The notes under the pieces are model-generated. The model saw only the letters and a program-made list of their open reading frames with translations. It did not search any database and was not told the origin of the DNA. The position numbers and the translations under genes are program-made. Source: Plectrocnemia conspersa (Eukaryota > Arthropoda > Insecta > Trichoptera > Polycentropodidae). Taken from it: a stretch of 64,000 nucleotides of DNA. Shown in pieces: positions 47,853 to 59,640 of the stretch (within the stretch, counting starts at the first letter, position 1; each line of letters starts with the position of its first letter). Location of the stretch: assembly GCA_009617715.1 (NCBI GenBank), contig VTFK01000008.1:2170001-2234000 (forward strand). Direction: 5' to 3'.

Positions 47853-48148
47853 CCACACATATAGGTAAATAAAAATGCCGATTACAAGCGGTAGAGTTGA
47901 AAATGCAGGAAATGCAGAAAATGCAGTCGGAAAAGTCTTCGCTGGCGTGTCGAGTTGTATTATTGCCGGCTGTGATTTCAGTGGAGCAGTTGGTATATAT
48001 TGTGATGTGTTCTCGTGAAGCTCTCTAAACAATCCGCTGTTGTCTTACGTATTGATGCAGCCTCCTGTGACTCTGCGGCATGTCTTCTTTTGTGATCACC
48101 TGTCATATATTTTATAATGCTGGTTCGAGACAGCTCTGGTGACACTTA
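47853..48148 (-). repeat. Dispersed repeat family D, copy 2 (coding-like)
   Basis: The minus strand has a 55-codon open stretch (48145-47978) starting VSPELSRTSIIKYMTGDH. An overlapping second frame ends in the hydrophobic tail LPLVIGIFIYLYVW before a stop near 47850. That is what one would see if a single frameshift broke a protein with a C-terminal membrane or anchor segment. It aligns with 17658-17805, where the same N-part and tail part appear with the middle deleted. Family unknown. Confidence 0.5.
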
Positions 48149-48149
48149 A

Positions 48150-48890
48150 TAGCACTTTTTCACTATTATAATTAAATGTAATTTGTACTTTTTTAATTTT
48201 CATACATATTTTTTTTTTAAATTTATTGCTTATACTAATTTTGCTGTAGTTTGCCTGAATGAACTGTATAGAACTACAGCTTCAAATATTTGTAAAATAC
48301 ATAAATCATTGACGTATACCAACAATATTCATACAAACATATAGTTTTTAGTGTCTCCTTACGTTTTATTGATAATATTCTACCATATCTGACCGAGAGG
48401 CTAGGATCCTTTAATAGGATGATGGATAGGATAAGGGTATCGTAGCACAGAATCATATATGTAGATCTTTCGGCGTGGAAAAATAATGGAATTATTATTA
48501 ATAATAATTTCTAGGAATAAGTTTGCTCTTGCGTGATTAATTTTTTCTACTATTTTTATAGAAAAATCTTTGAATACTTGTTACAATATTTATCATATAA
48601 TATTATTGTACCTTTTATATTGCCTAGCCATACTATGACTATCATTAAATTGGTCTTTGCAAGTTTGATTTCGATAGATGATTTCCAGTGTGATCTTCCT
48701 CTGTATTCATCAATACGTATAAATAATTATAAAATATACTTTGGACACATTTTCTAAAGGCATCAAATGATTAAAAGGTTTGTCCACTTTGCTATCTTCA
48801 GCACAACACATCTTGATTATTTATCTCTCCATTTTTATAATAAATATTTTTTTTAGCAATTCCCTCAAAATATGTTAGGCTGTATTGTGT
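48150..48890. other. AT-rich spacer
   Basis: No recognised element. Short frames on both strands are AT-driven. Confidence 0.4.
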
Positions 48891-48899
48891 ATTAAAATA

Positions 48900-49210
48900 T
48901 ATTCACTCCTTTCCTGTAGATTACACCGTTTGTGTTTTATGCTTTCGGGTCAAACGATGTTTTTTCACAATATCTGACCTCAGACGGTCAAGTTAGTGTT
49001 TTTTTTTGGTCCTCGGTCAGTTGACCCGCACGCCACTTATGCACTGGGTTTATCCGGGTCTGTTTAGTCATGCGGGCTATATGAAATCACACAAGATAAA
49101 ATAAGAGGGTTAGATATAAACACTGAAAAACACAGGACCGAGGATGATTGATTGCGACTCTCGAGCCGGTCCGTGTCAAGTGGGGTCGTTTCTTGTTATC
49201 GATAACATGA
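48900..49210. promoter_or_regulatory. GC-richer block with inverted words
   Basis: TCCTCGGT near 49010 faces ACCGAGGA near 49137, and TTTGGTCC/GGACC words recur. No frame. Candidate regulatory block or small foldback. Confidence 0.3.
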
Positions 49211-49299
49211 TTTTCACCCCCATTTAAAATTGTATATAATAATATAACAATGATTAACTGTTTGTATATAGGGCTCAAAATAAATACGAACAGTATAGA

Positions 49300-49370
49300 T
49301 CAATGATATAAATCTGAACTTAACAATTGTAAAGTTTTGGGTTCAAGTCTCACATAAGCCCCGGCGCATT
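49300..49370 (+). repeat. tRNA-derived SINE fragment, family 1 copy 2
   Basis: GGGTTCAAGTCTC with a B-box core at 49340-49350. The flanks TGATATAAATCTGAA and CACATAAGCCCCGG match the fragment at 8200-8265. The A box and acceptor stem are degenerate, so it is not a functional tRNA. Confidence 0.6.
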
Positions 49371-49379
49371 CAATTTGTA

Positions 49380-50560
49380 GATTATCTATAATTACACTGT
49401 ACAACAAGATCTTCGTCACAAAGATAAATATCATTCCATCCACATGCAAAATTAGATGCTAATTTTAGCGTAAGTTTGTCATATGAATATATCGTAGATA
49501 TAGGTTTTTATTATTATCGACAAACTTTGCAGATTTTCAACAAATTTGACACAGTTGACAAAACTATTTTTATGATTGATTAATTCATTTAAACCAGACT
49601 TATAGTCTTAAAACAACAAAAAAAACCACATAGTCTCACATGAATTATTTTATTGAAAAATATGTTAATAAAATTTGTACAATGATAAAATTCTGATCCA
49701 TTTGTAATTTCATTGTTAAATATATAAGTCTAGATTATATATAACGTAGTGCATGTATGATTTTACGTGTTCTAATAATATAAATGTGTATAAAAAAATA
49801 GTAAAGCCATTTTTATTTTTTTCCATAATCCAAGGGTAATTTTTATACTTGATTAGGTCGAAATATCAAATATTTCTAGAATACAATATAATATAATTCG
49901 GTTCTTGCTCGACTTTGGAACAACAGTTTTACGCTGTAATGGTCCCTTTGTTGGTCGGAAGCTCCCACCAATTACTGGGCAGTAAATTTTCAATCTCTTC
50001 ACGCCATTAAGTCTTACCAAACTTTGTCTCTGCTATATATATCTACCTACTACCAGCGCCCTCTAAATCAAGTTGATCACAATGAATTTTATAGATCGAC
50101 ACAAATTTCCTTAATCAATTAGATAGATATATTGTATATTACACGCCCTCTAATGTAATGATTTTTAAATGAGGCAAACATAATAAACGTATTGTATTGT
50201 CGTTTCATAACAATGAGTTCAATCAGAGCTTTAATTTATCTTGATGATCGTTGTAATCAGCATAAGATTTATTACATGTTTCGTTGTTTATAATACACCA
50301 TAAAAATACATGTCTCACGCAAATGGTGTCTTGTTGTCCTCGTTTTCGAAAATTTCCAGACGGGTCTGCAAATTCAGCTACTCCAGCTGAATAATTTATC
50401 TTATTTAACTTAGCTTGCGGTAGATATAAATGGCTGAATCCTTCGTGTCTATATACGCTGCATAATAAATTACATAGTCAGCGTATGCCACATTTTGATT
50501 AAAATGGATCGCTGTGTATTTTTTTAAAGTAAAAAGTAGCAGTTGTTTCCACAATATATA
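49380..50560. other. AT-rich spacer
   Basis: No feature recognised. A GC-richer patch at 49910-50060 carries no frame. Confidence 0.4.
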
Positions 50561-50579
50561 GACAATTCCATTATAAATA

Positions 50580-50915
50580 GTAACATGCAATTTATTATTG
50601 TTGGCGGTGCAACTTGTGACCCGGAACGTGTGACTAAAACCCGGAGATACACTTGCTCTCTCACAGCATCCTTGCAATTAATTAAACACCCCTTTGGAGT
50701 GGACGTCCAATACCTGCGCAAGGTAAAGGCTCTTCAATTAAACTTCGCACCTGAGACACTGTCGGCTGGCTATGTACTCTAAAATCGATACGTATCCATC
50801 TTGGTGCCATAACTGAATAATCCAAAATTGAATCACGACAGACGCGGTGTCAATCAGTGACGATTTATATTGTATTAATAATATCTTAAAGAACATAACA
50901 TAATTTCAATCATTT
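50580..50915. promoter_or_regulatory. GC-richer block with exon-like splice strings
   Basis: cttgctctctcacag (AG at 50664-50665) is followed by 56 nt to CGCAAG|GTAAAGG, bracketing a small open stretch. Both strands are open here and no family is recognised. Possible exon, possible conserved non-coding block. Confidence 0.25.
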
Positions 50916-50924
50916 TAGCACTTA

Positions 50925-51065
50925 ACCGATGGGCCGGGTACTATCTACCGGCTTCCTCCTCTGATAGGCGACAGGACTGGTAGTGGCTACCTTTTATGAT
51001 TTCTGACTTTAACGACGGGTCCAGTAGTATCTACTGGAAAAAACTAAAGCGTTTCGTGCTGCCAT
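50925..51065. repeat. Hairpin-rich repeat with CCAGTAG stems
   Basis: CCAGTAG-TAT-CTACTGG (51021-51037) is a perfect 7-bp hairpin. GCCGGGTACTATCTACCGGC about 90 bp upstream is a near-identical second hairpin sharing TACTATCTAC, and a third half (GGACTGGTAGTGG) lies between them. The same CCAGTAG/CTACT words occur in repeat family E at 32218 and 32424. Probably a decayed member or relative of that family. Confidence 0.5.
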
Positions 51066-51099
51066 CTATGAATGAATGTTTATACTTTAAGAAAAAAAA

Positions 51100-52530
51100 T
51101 ATTTCTATGCATAATTATTTTTATTGTCCTGGCTGAATTCCCATGTGAGGGACAATCAAAGAGCTCTTTTTATAAACAAAAGATGATAATAAAATTTGAT
51201 TGTAAATTATTTTTAAAGCTGACAGCTATAAGCATAAAATTTTTAACACATGAAAGACCGAAATATAATTTATATATCATAATTCACATAGATCATTTAA
51301 TTCACATAATTAATTATTATCTATTTTTTAAACTAAAGATGTAATAAAGTAGAAAAAAGCAAATTTTATGCAACCCACAGATTGAATACCACTGATAAAA
51401 TAATTTTTACATATGAACCAATACAATGCAGAACATTTGATAAATTTTTGTTTTTTAATTCCGTTTAATTCAAAAGTTAACATATCTTTTTGTTATAAAT
51501 CTGTGTTGTGCAAAGTTCTCGCGAAACAGCCCGTTTTTGCAGATCATGCGGGAAAAAAACGACCCGTCGCGTCGGCCAAGTGTTATAATGATTCAAAAAA
51601 ATTTTAGAAGCTGTTTATTTCAATTAGAGTTCAAAATTTGTACTTAAAATGCAAATAATATACGTATTATATACTACCATGAAAATGCAATTAAAAGTAA
51701 ATTCTAGCATTTGGTCAAAAATATTTTAAAAGTTAATTTTCGATATCTCAAAAAAAAAAAAACATAAAATTTTTGCATAAAATTAATAAGATCGATTTAT
51801 CTTTTGCCTTACATGGTGTTATTATTTTGCCTTTATCAATTTTTTTATTGGAATTAGTGTATTTACATATTTAACGGTTGATCTAACTTTAAGATTTTCC
51901 GTCACTTTGTAGAAATCTCGAAAAAAATAAAATATTTACTCTTAAATTAGTGCTTTAATATAATTATAATTATTGTTACAATACTTATGTTTTATTATTT
52001 AGTTTGGAAAAAATATATTTTTAATCAGTTTACTATTATATTAGTAGTTATTATTAGAATATGTTTTTATTACAAAAAATCATATATAAAAATTAACTTA
52101 GCTTTTGTATTAAAAACATATACAGCCTTCTACCCTTTCATTCAAAAAATTCCCATAATTATCGTCGTTGCATAGTTTGGTCGAGACTCTTAGAAACGCG
52201 CGGAATTGCCGCAAAATTACTACCACTGACTTCACAGAGATAATTTCGCTCGTAATTAAATTCCATGACAAATTTGCCATACAAGCGGATCATAAAATAA
52301 CACAATATGCCGTTTTTATAACTCGATTTTCCACAACTTAATATACCGGTGCGTGTCTCGAATTTGCGATTTTAACACATCAATCGAAACCACGCATACC
52401 TCGATTTATGCTCATTTTTATTTTAAACCTGTGCATAATATATGTTTTTAGTACATAATAAGTTTATATAAATATTTCGTTACATCCTTAATATTTAAAA
52501 TCGGTCGATTGAATCTTGAATCCAAGTCGC
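51100..52530. other. AT-rich desert
   Basis: AT-rich DNA with A runs near 51750. A GC-richer patch at 51500-51600 (GTTCTCGCGAAACAGCCCG) has no frame of note. Nothing recognised. Confidence 0.4.
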
Positions 52531-52539
52531 TAAATTAAT

Positions 52540-53160
52540 TTGCACCGCAAAACCGTGAAGTGTCTATTGTTTGTGAGATTATTTTCTATATATTCAACTT
52601 ACGAAATTTAATTATTTTACATGAAATTTCATCACAGTATAAGCCGTTTATATCGCATCAAAAAAATAATAATACATGCCTTGTCGGAATACAAGAATTC
52701 GACTCAATCTATCGCGAGATAACCGAAGTTATGAACCGTGAAACCATTGTTGTTGGATTCGTCGTACAAATCGCGATGATGGATCGTTCGCTCGCCTATG
52801 AAATCTAGATTTTAAAGCACGACATTAATCAAGATTGTTTTTTGCAAGTTGAATCCGTTTCCTGCTATCAATCAGACGGAGGAATGAAACACAAAAAATA
52901 TGCACATAGTGTTTGGCGCTTGATTGCGAAAGCTCTTACCGTGTTTTTGGCGGATGCCGGCGAAAATAAAATATTTCGTCGTCGTCACCTTTCGGATAAT
53001 TATTCTTTCCCTTTTATTTAATGCCGCCGAAACACTAATGACGAAAGACTCAAATATAGATGCTAAGTGTGGCTTTCCGTCTTCCAATTAGGGGCGTCCA
53101 TTACCGTGACATCTGTCCCCAAATTACGTGGAGCAGGGCTTTCCAATTTTAGCTTATATC
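52540..53160. promoter_or_regulatory. GC-richer island, minus-strand donor-like site
   Basis: On the minus strand AAACACG|GTAAGAG (GT near 52942) could end an exon contained in the 71-codon frame at 52872-53087. No domain is recognisable and no strong acceptor is seen. TAATTACG/CGTAATTA-like homeodomain words and a Runx-like site are scattered. I favour a non-coding block. Confidence 0.3.
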
Positions 53161-53559
53161 TTTTACATCAATTATTTTTGGACATAATTTAATTACTTTT
53201 ATTTTAACTTATATATAATTGAGGTTATTAAAACATGTCTTCACTACTAATACGTATCGATGGTTTTAATAAAATATACATACAAAAAATATTTTTGCTG
53301 CATGTTCGCTTTCACATAATTCAAAATGTATAATTATAATATAAAGCTACTTCTTACAACACCATTAATTACATCTACAACTGAAAACACAATTTTAACA
53401 TCCGTTTTTATGGAAAAAATATATAAAACCATGCACTATTACAAATTTGCATAAAACAGCCAACAGACAAAGTTATGGCTCAATTCACTGAGATATTTAG
53501 TTACAAAATCACTCATTATCTATACTAGCTTTATATGTTATGTTTAATGCCATGAAGTC

Positions 53560-54080
53560 CAGTTATTTTTGCTGCTGCATCACGAACATTAAATTTTACG
53601 ACCATGACGTCGTTTCCAACTATGACCGAGTACATAAAAACTGTATATAAAATATTTATCATAACCGACAATAAAACGAGTTTTACTTGTGTACCCCTGG
53701 ACCCGTCAGATTCTTCTCCTTCTTCCTCCCGTTCCTTTCTGGCACATTGTTGTGGAATCCTCAGACGTGTACGACATTGATTGGGTATTACTGTTGACTA
53801 AGATAGAGTATCGACCTTTTGACGTGACGATTTGGGAACATAGATAAAATTCTAATGCGACCCCGTTCGCCGCTGAATTATTTGATGCCTGATGGCGTCG
53901 TGCCGATAATAATGGGGAATGGAGGAAAATCAATAAGACCCAAAACCCTTTAGGGCACCCTTAGACCTACATATATAAGAAAAAAGTTGTACTACATTTT
54001 TAAGAAAGGGTGCCGCTAACGAATTAAGAGAATTTTACGACCCATCAAAGCGATAAGCGTCGATTGGGTCGTGGACTTAA
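53560..54080. promoter_or_regulatory. GC-richer block with 9-bp inverted repeat
   Basis: GGCACCCTT (53954-53962) and AAGGGTGCC (54006-54014) form a stem with a 43-nt loop. The 75-codon minus frame (53706-53933) lacks a domain. Candidate regulatory sequence. Confidence 0.3.
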
Positions 54081-54089
54081 TTGTGATAT

Positions 54090-55370
54090 CAATTTCTTTG
54101 TTATTTTTTTGTCAAACGCTTATACTGGGTGTCACAGAATCCTGTTTATGTATAATTATTTAATAATATTTACAAATACAACAAAATTTAGTGTTCCTTA
54201 ACTATATCATACCAAAATATAATAAAAAGCTATTAACTCAGTGCACTCCAAATGTTTTATTGAAAGGTTTTTCAGTTAATTTGGCAATAATTATGTGTAT
54301 TATAATATAAGGTAAAAAACAGTTTTTAATATATGTGTATAAGAGAAGGTTTAAATTCTTTTTAAAATAAAGTAATCTTTGCTACGTTTTAAAACAATCC
54401 ATTGGAAGAGAGCCAGATATTTTTCAACAAGTTTCGTTATAATACGTCGATTTTCGTCTTCTTACGCAGCTCTAACGGCTTGCTCTCAAATTCTGGTCCG
54501 AGGACGTTATTAAAATAATAAATCTGTTATTGTATATACATATGTACATATATTAAATAAAACAATTTAACAAAAAATGTCATTCTGTAATGAAAGGCCA
54601 ATAATTGAAACAAGTAATTTCCGTATTTATAATTACTCTATAATTTTGACTTTGAGGACATCTGTCCAATTATGGCAATTAGAATATATATATAATTGTT
54701 TTCCAGCTATACATACTTTTAGTGCATACAAACTGGATTCTTTAAGAAATCTTACAGACTATGGTATTAAGTACCCGCTACATCTAACGTATAACCCTAG
54801 GCAGATTTTTTTTAATTAAAATGTCAAATAAATTATTATTTGGTCGTTAAATGAAAAAATGTAGTTTTGCACCGTTAGCTAATGTTTAAAAAAAACAGCA
54901 CTAAATTATTTAGAAAAAAGCTCGAAAAAAAATGTTGACTTTACCTAGACATAGGAACTCGAAAGGTTTATCAGATAAAATATATTTATTTTTTTACGTG
55001 AAATACAAAATGTGTAACATACTATTTAACCTGATATCGATTTCCATGTTCTCATATTTACGTCTTTACGACAGTCAATGATAAAGTAACCACCTGTGTG
55101 TACATTTTAAGACAGGAGAAAATAGTATGACAGTGCATTATTTTACAAACATACTAATGGTATAAATACGAACATTATGGACTGACCTGCTATGTTTGAA
55201 ACTGTATATTGTGAGTAAAACATATTTCGTAAATAATATTACATATTCTATTTCTCTAGATGAAGTACACGAATTCTTTGATAATTGCAATGCTTCCCAC
55301 TGTACCGACACTTCCCATATAATATACATCTTTTTTTCACAAATCACGTTACACGATTGAAGCCATTGTG
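54090..55370. other. AT-rich spacer
   Basis: Nothing recognised on either strand. An 80-codon frame at 54577-54819 and another at 55138-55380 show no domains. Confidence 0.4.
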
Positions 55371-55379
55371 AGTCGCACA

Positions 55380-55910
55380 AAGCAATCTGTTCGTAATTTA
55401 TGGAAGCATTGTAATTATTTTTAAATTAAAACGCGACACTTATCAAGATCGCATCCGAATAATATAGGAGCGATTGTTCCGCAGAAGATATCTTATTCTG
55501 ACTCGGATGTTCTCGTTTCGGAGGCAAAATTTTCATTAACGTTTTTGGGTTAATTTGAAATTCAACCAAAAAAAAACGAAGTAAAATAATAAAGTAGATA
55601 GAGATACCAAGGCGAAACGCGATGAGCGTTTCAGATAAGCTTTATATTTATTTACATTTTGTGTACATATTATTATGTGGATATATACACTTCGCGTAAT
55701 TGTTTCCGTGGCCGCCGGTCACACGTATAGAAAAACTCTAGGGCTACGTAATCCCTGGGTTTAATGTCTACGAATGAATTCAGCGTTTTTTTCTGTGTTT
55801 TGGTTTTTCCTAGACTCATCACCATAAATCCTATTAAGAGGGTTGTGAGCTGCAGCCGGCAGTTCTCAACCATTTCACATCGAATCGGCTTTGTATTCGC
55901 GCTCGTAAAG
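55380..55910. promoter_or_regulatory. GC-richer block
   Basis: Mixed composition with GTTCTCGTTTCGG and CGGCCACGG-like words. Overlapping frames on both strands (55673-55873 minus, 55764-56012 plus) without domains. Candidate regulatory sequence. Confidence 0.25.
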
Positions 55911-55914
55911 ATAG

Positions 55915-56830
55915 CCCTTTTTTATATATTTTTAATGAAAAATATCCGATTACAATTTTTGCGGATTAAAAATATAATAAAGTGTAACAATAAAATATTT
56001 AAATTAGTGTAATTTATTAACATTGTTTCTGTTACGATTATTCAACTATGCGTAAACCATTATTGTTTGTGCAAAAGTTATGTCATCATGCAACTTGTAT
56101 ATTTTGAGTACATATGTAATAAATTGATAACGTTTAGTTTTTATTACGTACCTCCATAATTGTATGCTTCATAGAAAGAACAACATTTTTATGTTAAATT
56201 TAATTCGTTGAAAAATATATCTTCTATTGTTATGTGGTACTATCCCTTAACGTTAATTCATTTTATAAACAATTATATTTTAAATACATTCTATTTTAAA
56301 AAAAATATTAGCACATAGTGACTTTTTATGATTACTTGCAATTTTACAGATTAAAATTAAGATTAAATTTTTTTTTTTTTTTTTGGAATTATAAGAATAT
56401 AATTTAAATCAATACAATGATTTATTAGACTGTGTAGTTAACTGTATATTTGTTTAAAAATATCCACTGATATAATTAGCTTTTTGCTTAACCACTTCAC
56501 TTAAACTTCTTTTGCACGGTCCCACCCTTTCCTATGCAGCGGTATAAAAATATTCAGCTTTTGTAAATTATTTAAAAATAATCGTAAAAAGCTATACTAA
56601 TTTTTTCGAAAATTTCGCTAAATTTTTAGGATCAGAATTCACAGAATACAAAATTCTGTGCTAACTCAGGCATGACCAAGAATAGCTTAAAGATGTTTTA
56701 TTTATTTTTACCGAGATTATAATCTAGAATAGGTCGCGTAGTGATGGTTTTTGATGATTTAAGATCCACTTAATATTTGAAAAAAAATCGTGTTATTTTA
56801 TCAGATATGGCAATCTTCGCTCCGATGAGT
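55915..56830. other. AT-rich spacer with 17-T run
   Basis: A T homopolymer of about 17 nt at 56368-56384. Otherwise nothing recognised until the LINE remnant. Confidence 0.45.
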
Positions 56831-56840
56831 ATTTCTTCAT

Positions 56841-57505
56841 TCTGGAGTACAAAAATCCTCTGCTAATTTTGCTCTTCATCGACGAGACATACATGTGGCA
56901 ATAAAATATTTATTACATGTTGATGAGCGGAAAGTGTTTCAGAGTATTCGCACGAATTCGGATTTACTCTCTTTACAAAAATACCTGAAGTGGCTGTGGA
57001 GGTGGTCGATCGTCAAGTGTCACTTTGACACATTTTTCAGATCCTCTTGCCGGCAGAATTCTCTTACAGTTATGCGAAAGCGTTTTAAACATAAATACTT
57101 CCGTTGATGTCTTGAGAGTGACGTATGAGCAGGGATAAAGCGTTGAAGATACTCCACTTCGTTACGCGGAGCGCGTGTCACTTATTTATTGATGAAACGC
57201 TAGTTTGTAATATCTTAAAATATGGGTTGATTGTCTGGAATCCGAGTGAAACAAAGCATTTCTTGTTAGATTATTCAAAGAAAATTTCTGAGATATCTAC
57301 AAGACGTACGAGTCATCTTTGTATTTGTACCTTAGTGAATTTTTCTATGAGCATTAGGAGCAATGTCGCTTTAGCTTTAGATTGCCGTCATAGAGTCGCG
57401 ATCGCGTCCCTTATTCTTGCCCGTCGCGACCATGACGTCAGCTCCTCTTGCAAAAGCCATCCCAGCTCTCAAAGAGCTTGTAAAATACAAGGGTGCTTTT
57501 GGTAA
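56841..57505 (+). pseudogene. Decayed Jockey/CR1-type LINE reverse transcriptase
   Basis: Three frame-shifted pieces are collinear with non-LTR RT. First come SGVQKS (for SGVPQGS) and NPLLILLFIDE (for GPLLFxLFINDI), around 56841-56890. Next, 56895-57107 has LLHVDERKVFQSI followed by LQKYLKWLWRWS, which is the FADD palm motif region decayed to HVDE. Last, 57125-57505 has KILHFVTRSACHLF and ILKYGLIVWNP, the thumb-region VRxxLEYxxxVWxP hallmark, then a C-terminal LDCRHRVA stretch. It is catalytically dead. No host gene is implied. It is a different copy from 24924-25384 and lies on the other strand. Confidence 0.75.
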
Positions 57506-57509
57506 TAGC

Positions 57510-58390
57510 TGTGAGAATTTACAAAAAATATGGGATATAAATTGTTTTGAGTATTTAATGCTATAATTCTTGTTTGTGTAATGATGGCTATTATAATGGC
57601 CATCATGACGCTTAAAAAAAATCCTATAAGCTATGGTGATCAGTATTTTAATAAAAAAGTGATTTTAAAATTAAATGAAATATTATATTTTTTACCAGTT
57701 ATAGAATATTTTTGATGATTTTGATATTAAATTTTTAATAAAACAAACATTTAGATACCGTATATTATATGAATCATTTATTAGTGTGATACCACATTCA
57801 TAAATATTTAAAATGTCAATTTTTTTTAATCTTAGAAAATAAATAGCAATTAAGGAACAACTTTTATAAATGGTTTAATAAAACACACCCTAGAAATTTG
57901 TTTATTTAATTATTTTTTTATAATATTGAAATATTATCATAGAATCAAAGAATAAAATTATTGTTGTGTTTTTGAATTGATGCATAGCAATATAATATAT
58001 TTATAACATGTGTCCTAATTAACACATATAATTTTAATAAATCACAGAGCATTAATCTAATGTAAATTATATAAATATTTATATAGCTATTAAAAAAAAC
58101 TATACATAAATATTTAAGTAATGTATTGTTTATATAATCATCACCACACAAATGCGATATAATAATCGCATCATATTAAAGCAATAACCGTTTCATATAT
58201 TTATTTTTATGAGATAAGTTATTTTTGTGTATTTTAACGCTTACATCTTTTTTTATTTAAAGATATATTTAAAAAAAATATATTGCACCTTATAATTTGT
58301 ATTTTTTAACTAACTTTCTCAACAACGCTAACCACAATAAAAATAATAAACCATTTTGTCGATATATCTCTGTACTGAAATTTTGTTTTG
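57510..58390. other. AT-rich spacer with 26-bp palindrome
   Basis: 57581-57606 (ATGATGGCtATTATAATgGCCATCAT) is a near-perfect palindrome without spacer; the two lower-case bases pair as T-G. It follows the LINE and could be part of its 3' region. The rest is AT-rich and featureless. Confidence 0.55.
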
Positions 58391-58399
58391 AATGTTTTT

Positions 58400-58640
58400 G
58401 TACGTGGTGCCATTTTGACTGCTGATTCGCAAGTTTTTTGTCAGTATTCCCCCATTTCGGCCGGACGCTAGTTACCGCCTGATGGATTATGTTCCGCGTA
58501 TACATTGTACGGACTCAACCCCTGGGGATTAACCCCACGAATCGGTATATTAGTATTACGTCATACTCGTTTTTAATTAAACACGAGAGCGTTTCGAAAA
58601 CTTGACATCCGAATAAGCCGCCGTCCGCGTATGGTGAAAT
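58400..58640. promoter_or_regulatory. GC-richer block upstream of the + strand exon
   Basis: Contains AACCCCTGGGGATTAACCCC (a CCCC…GGGG near-palindrome) and CCGGACGCTAG. It lies about 100-330 bp upstream of the splice acceptor at 58736. Likely intronic conserved sequence. Confidence 0.3.
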
Positions 58641-58714
58641 ATATTTTTAATTAGGTCTTAACTTATACGAGAAATGTATGTTACTAATTTTCTTGTTTAT
58701 TATTTTAACTAATG

Positions 58715-58742
58715 CGTCTTTGTTTTGTCTTTTCAGGTGAGT
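58715..58742 (+). promoter_or_regulatory. Strong 3' splice site / possible ratchet point
   Basis: tctttgttttgtcttttcag (AG at 58735-58736) is an excellent polypyrimidine acceptor and is followed directly by GTGAGT (58737-58742). Such a back-to-back 3'/5' site matches the recursive-splice consensus known from long insect introns. Because a second donor follows 79 nt later, this could instead be the start of an ordinary exon, or of an RS-exon that is skipped after recursive splicing. Confidence 0.6.
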
Positions 58743-58772
58743 CTTGTCGAGGGGTAAAACGAGCGTAACACA

Positions 58773-58821
58773 ATGTCCGCATTTAGAGACGAAAGGGGCC
58801 AATTTCTCAAAAGAAAAGGGG
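58773..58821 (+). CDS. Candidate first coding exon, MSAFRDERGQFLKRKG
   Basis: The exon runs from 58737 to 58821. All three frames have a stop between the acceptor and position 58773 (for example TAA at 58755), so translation can only start at the ATG, whose context ACACAATG suits insects. Sixteen codons follow, MSAFRDERGQFLKRKG, and then GGGG|GTAAGTGTG gives a strong donor (GT at 58822-58823), leaving phase 1. The peptide is basic and hydrophilic, like the N-terminus of a nuclear or cytosolic protein, with no signal peptide. I do not recognise the gene. The next exon is not found before 64000, so the following intron exceeds 5 kb. Confidence 0.6.
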
Positions 58822-58829
58822 GTAAGTGT

Positions 58830-59640
58830 GAACCGTTGTATCGCATTACTTTGACGCGGCCTCGTTACAATATCCTGTTCTCGGGTCGGATAATGCCTTT
58901 AAAGGTGTGTTGGGTACAAAACATTAACATAAATATATTTTTTAATACAAAAGAAAAATAGCGAAGGAGGAATCATATTTTTTCAATTTGAACAGTATAT
59001 CAATTATTATTCTTGAGCCAGAGTTTCGGGATTTAAATATGCTATTATCTTATTTATTATGTCTTATTCTAAAGCTCACATGTAACTCCAGTTAACTTAA
59101 TTCAATAAGAAATATTTTTTTGCTTTTAATTCAGAACAACTCTTATGCAAATCATAAAAAAATCAATACTCATGCAGAATGTTCCTAGAATTTTCAAAAA
59201 AAACATCGATATCTGTAATAGATTTCATTTACACATAAACCAATCGATCTCGTGTAATCTTTATCTTGATTATTTCATATCTCTATAAGTAATGCATTTA
59301 CATTATTTATAAACCAAATTTTATACCAAACGAATGGCAATTATTGTGAAGCTCCTGTATTTACACACATATTATCCAACATCATTTACTTTGCCAGGAC
59401 AATCTTGTTTTGCTCATTGGCTCTAGCGTTAATGACAACTGAACCCATTGGACAAAATGTCTACCACATTTAACTCCAGAAGCTTCAGTAAACGTTAAAC
59501 TATGAACATTGCTCTGAATGCCCGAGTGATTTGATATTTTAACACAGTAAAGTACACTAACCATATATTTTAAGTTGTTATTGTTATGAGTTCCTAACTA
59601 TTTACTTAGATAATTGTACTTGAAAGCCATTGACATTTTC
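58830..59640. other. Presumed intron, AT-rich
   Basis: Follows the candidate exon. No second exon, repeat or frame of note. Confidence 0.35.
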
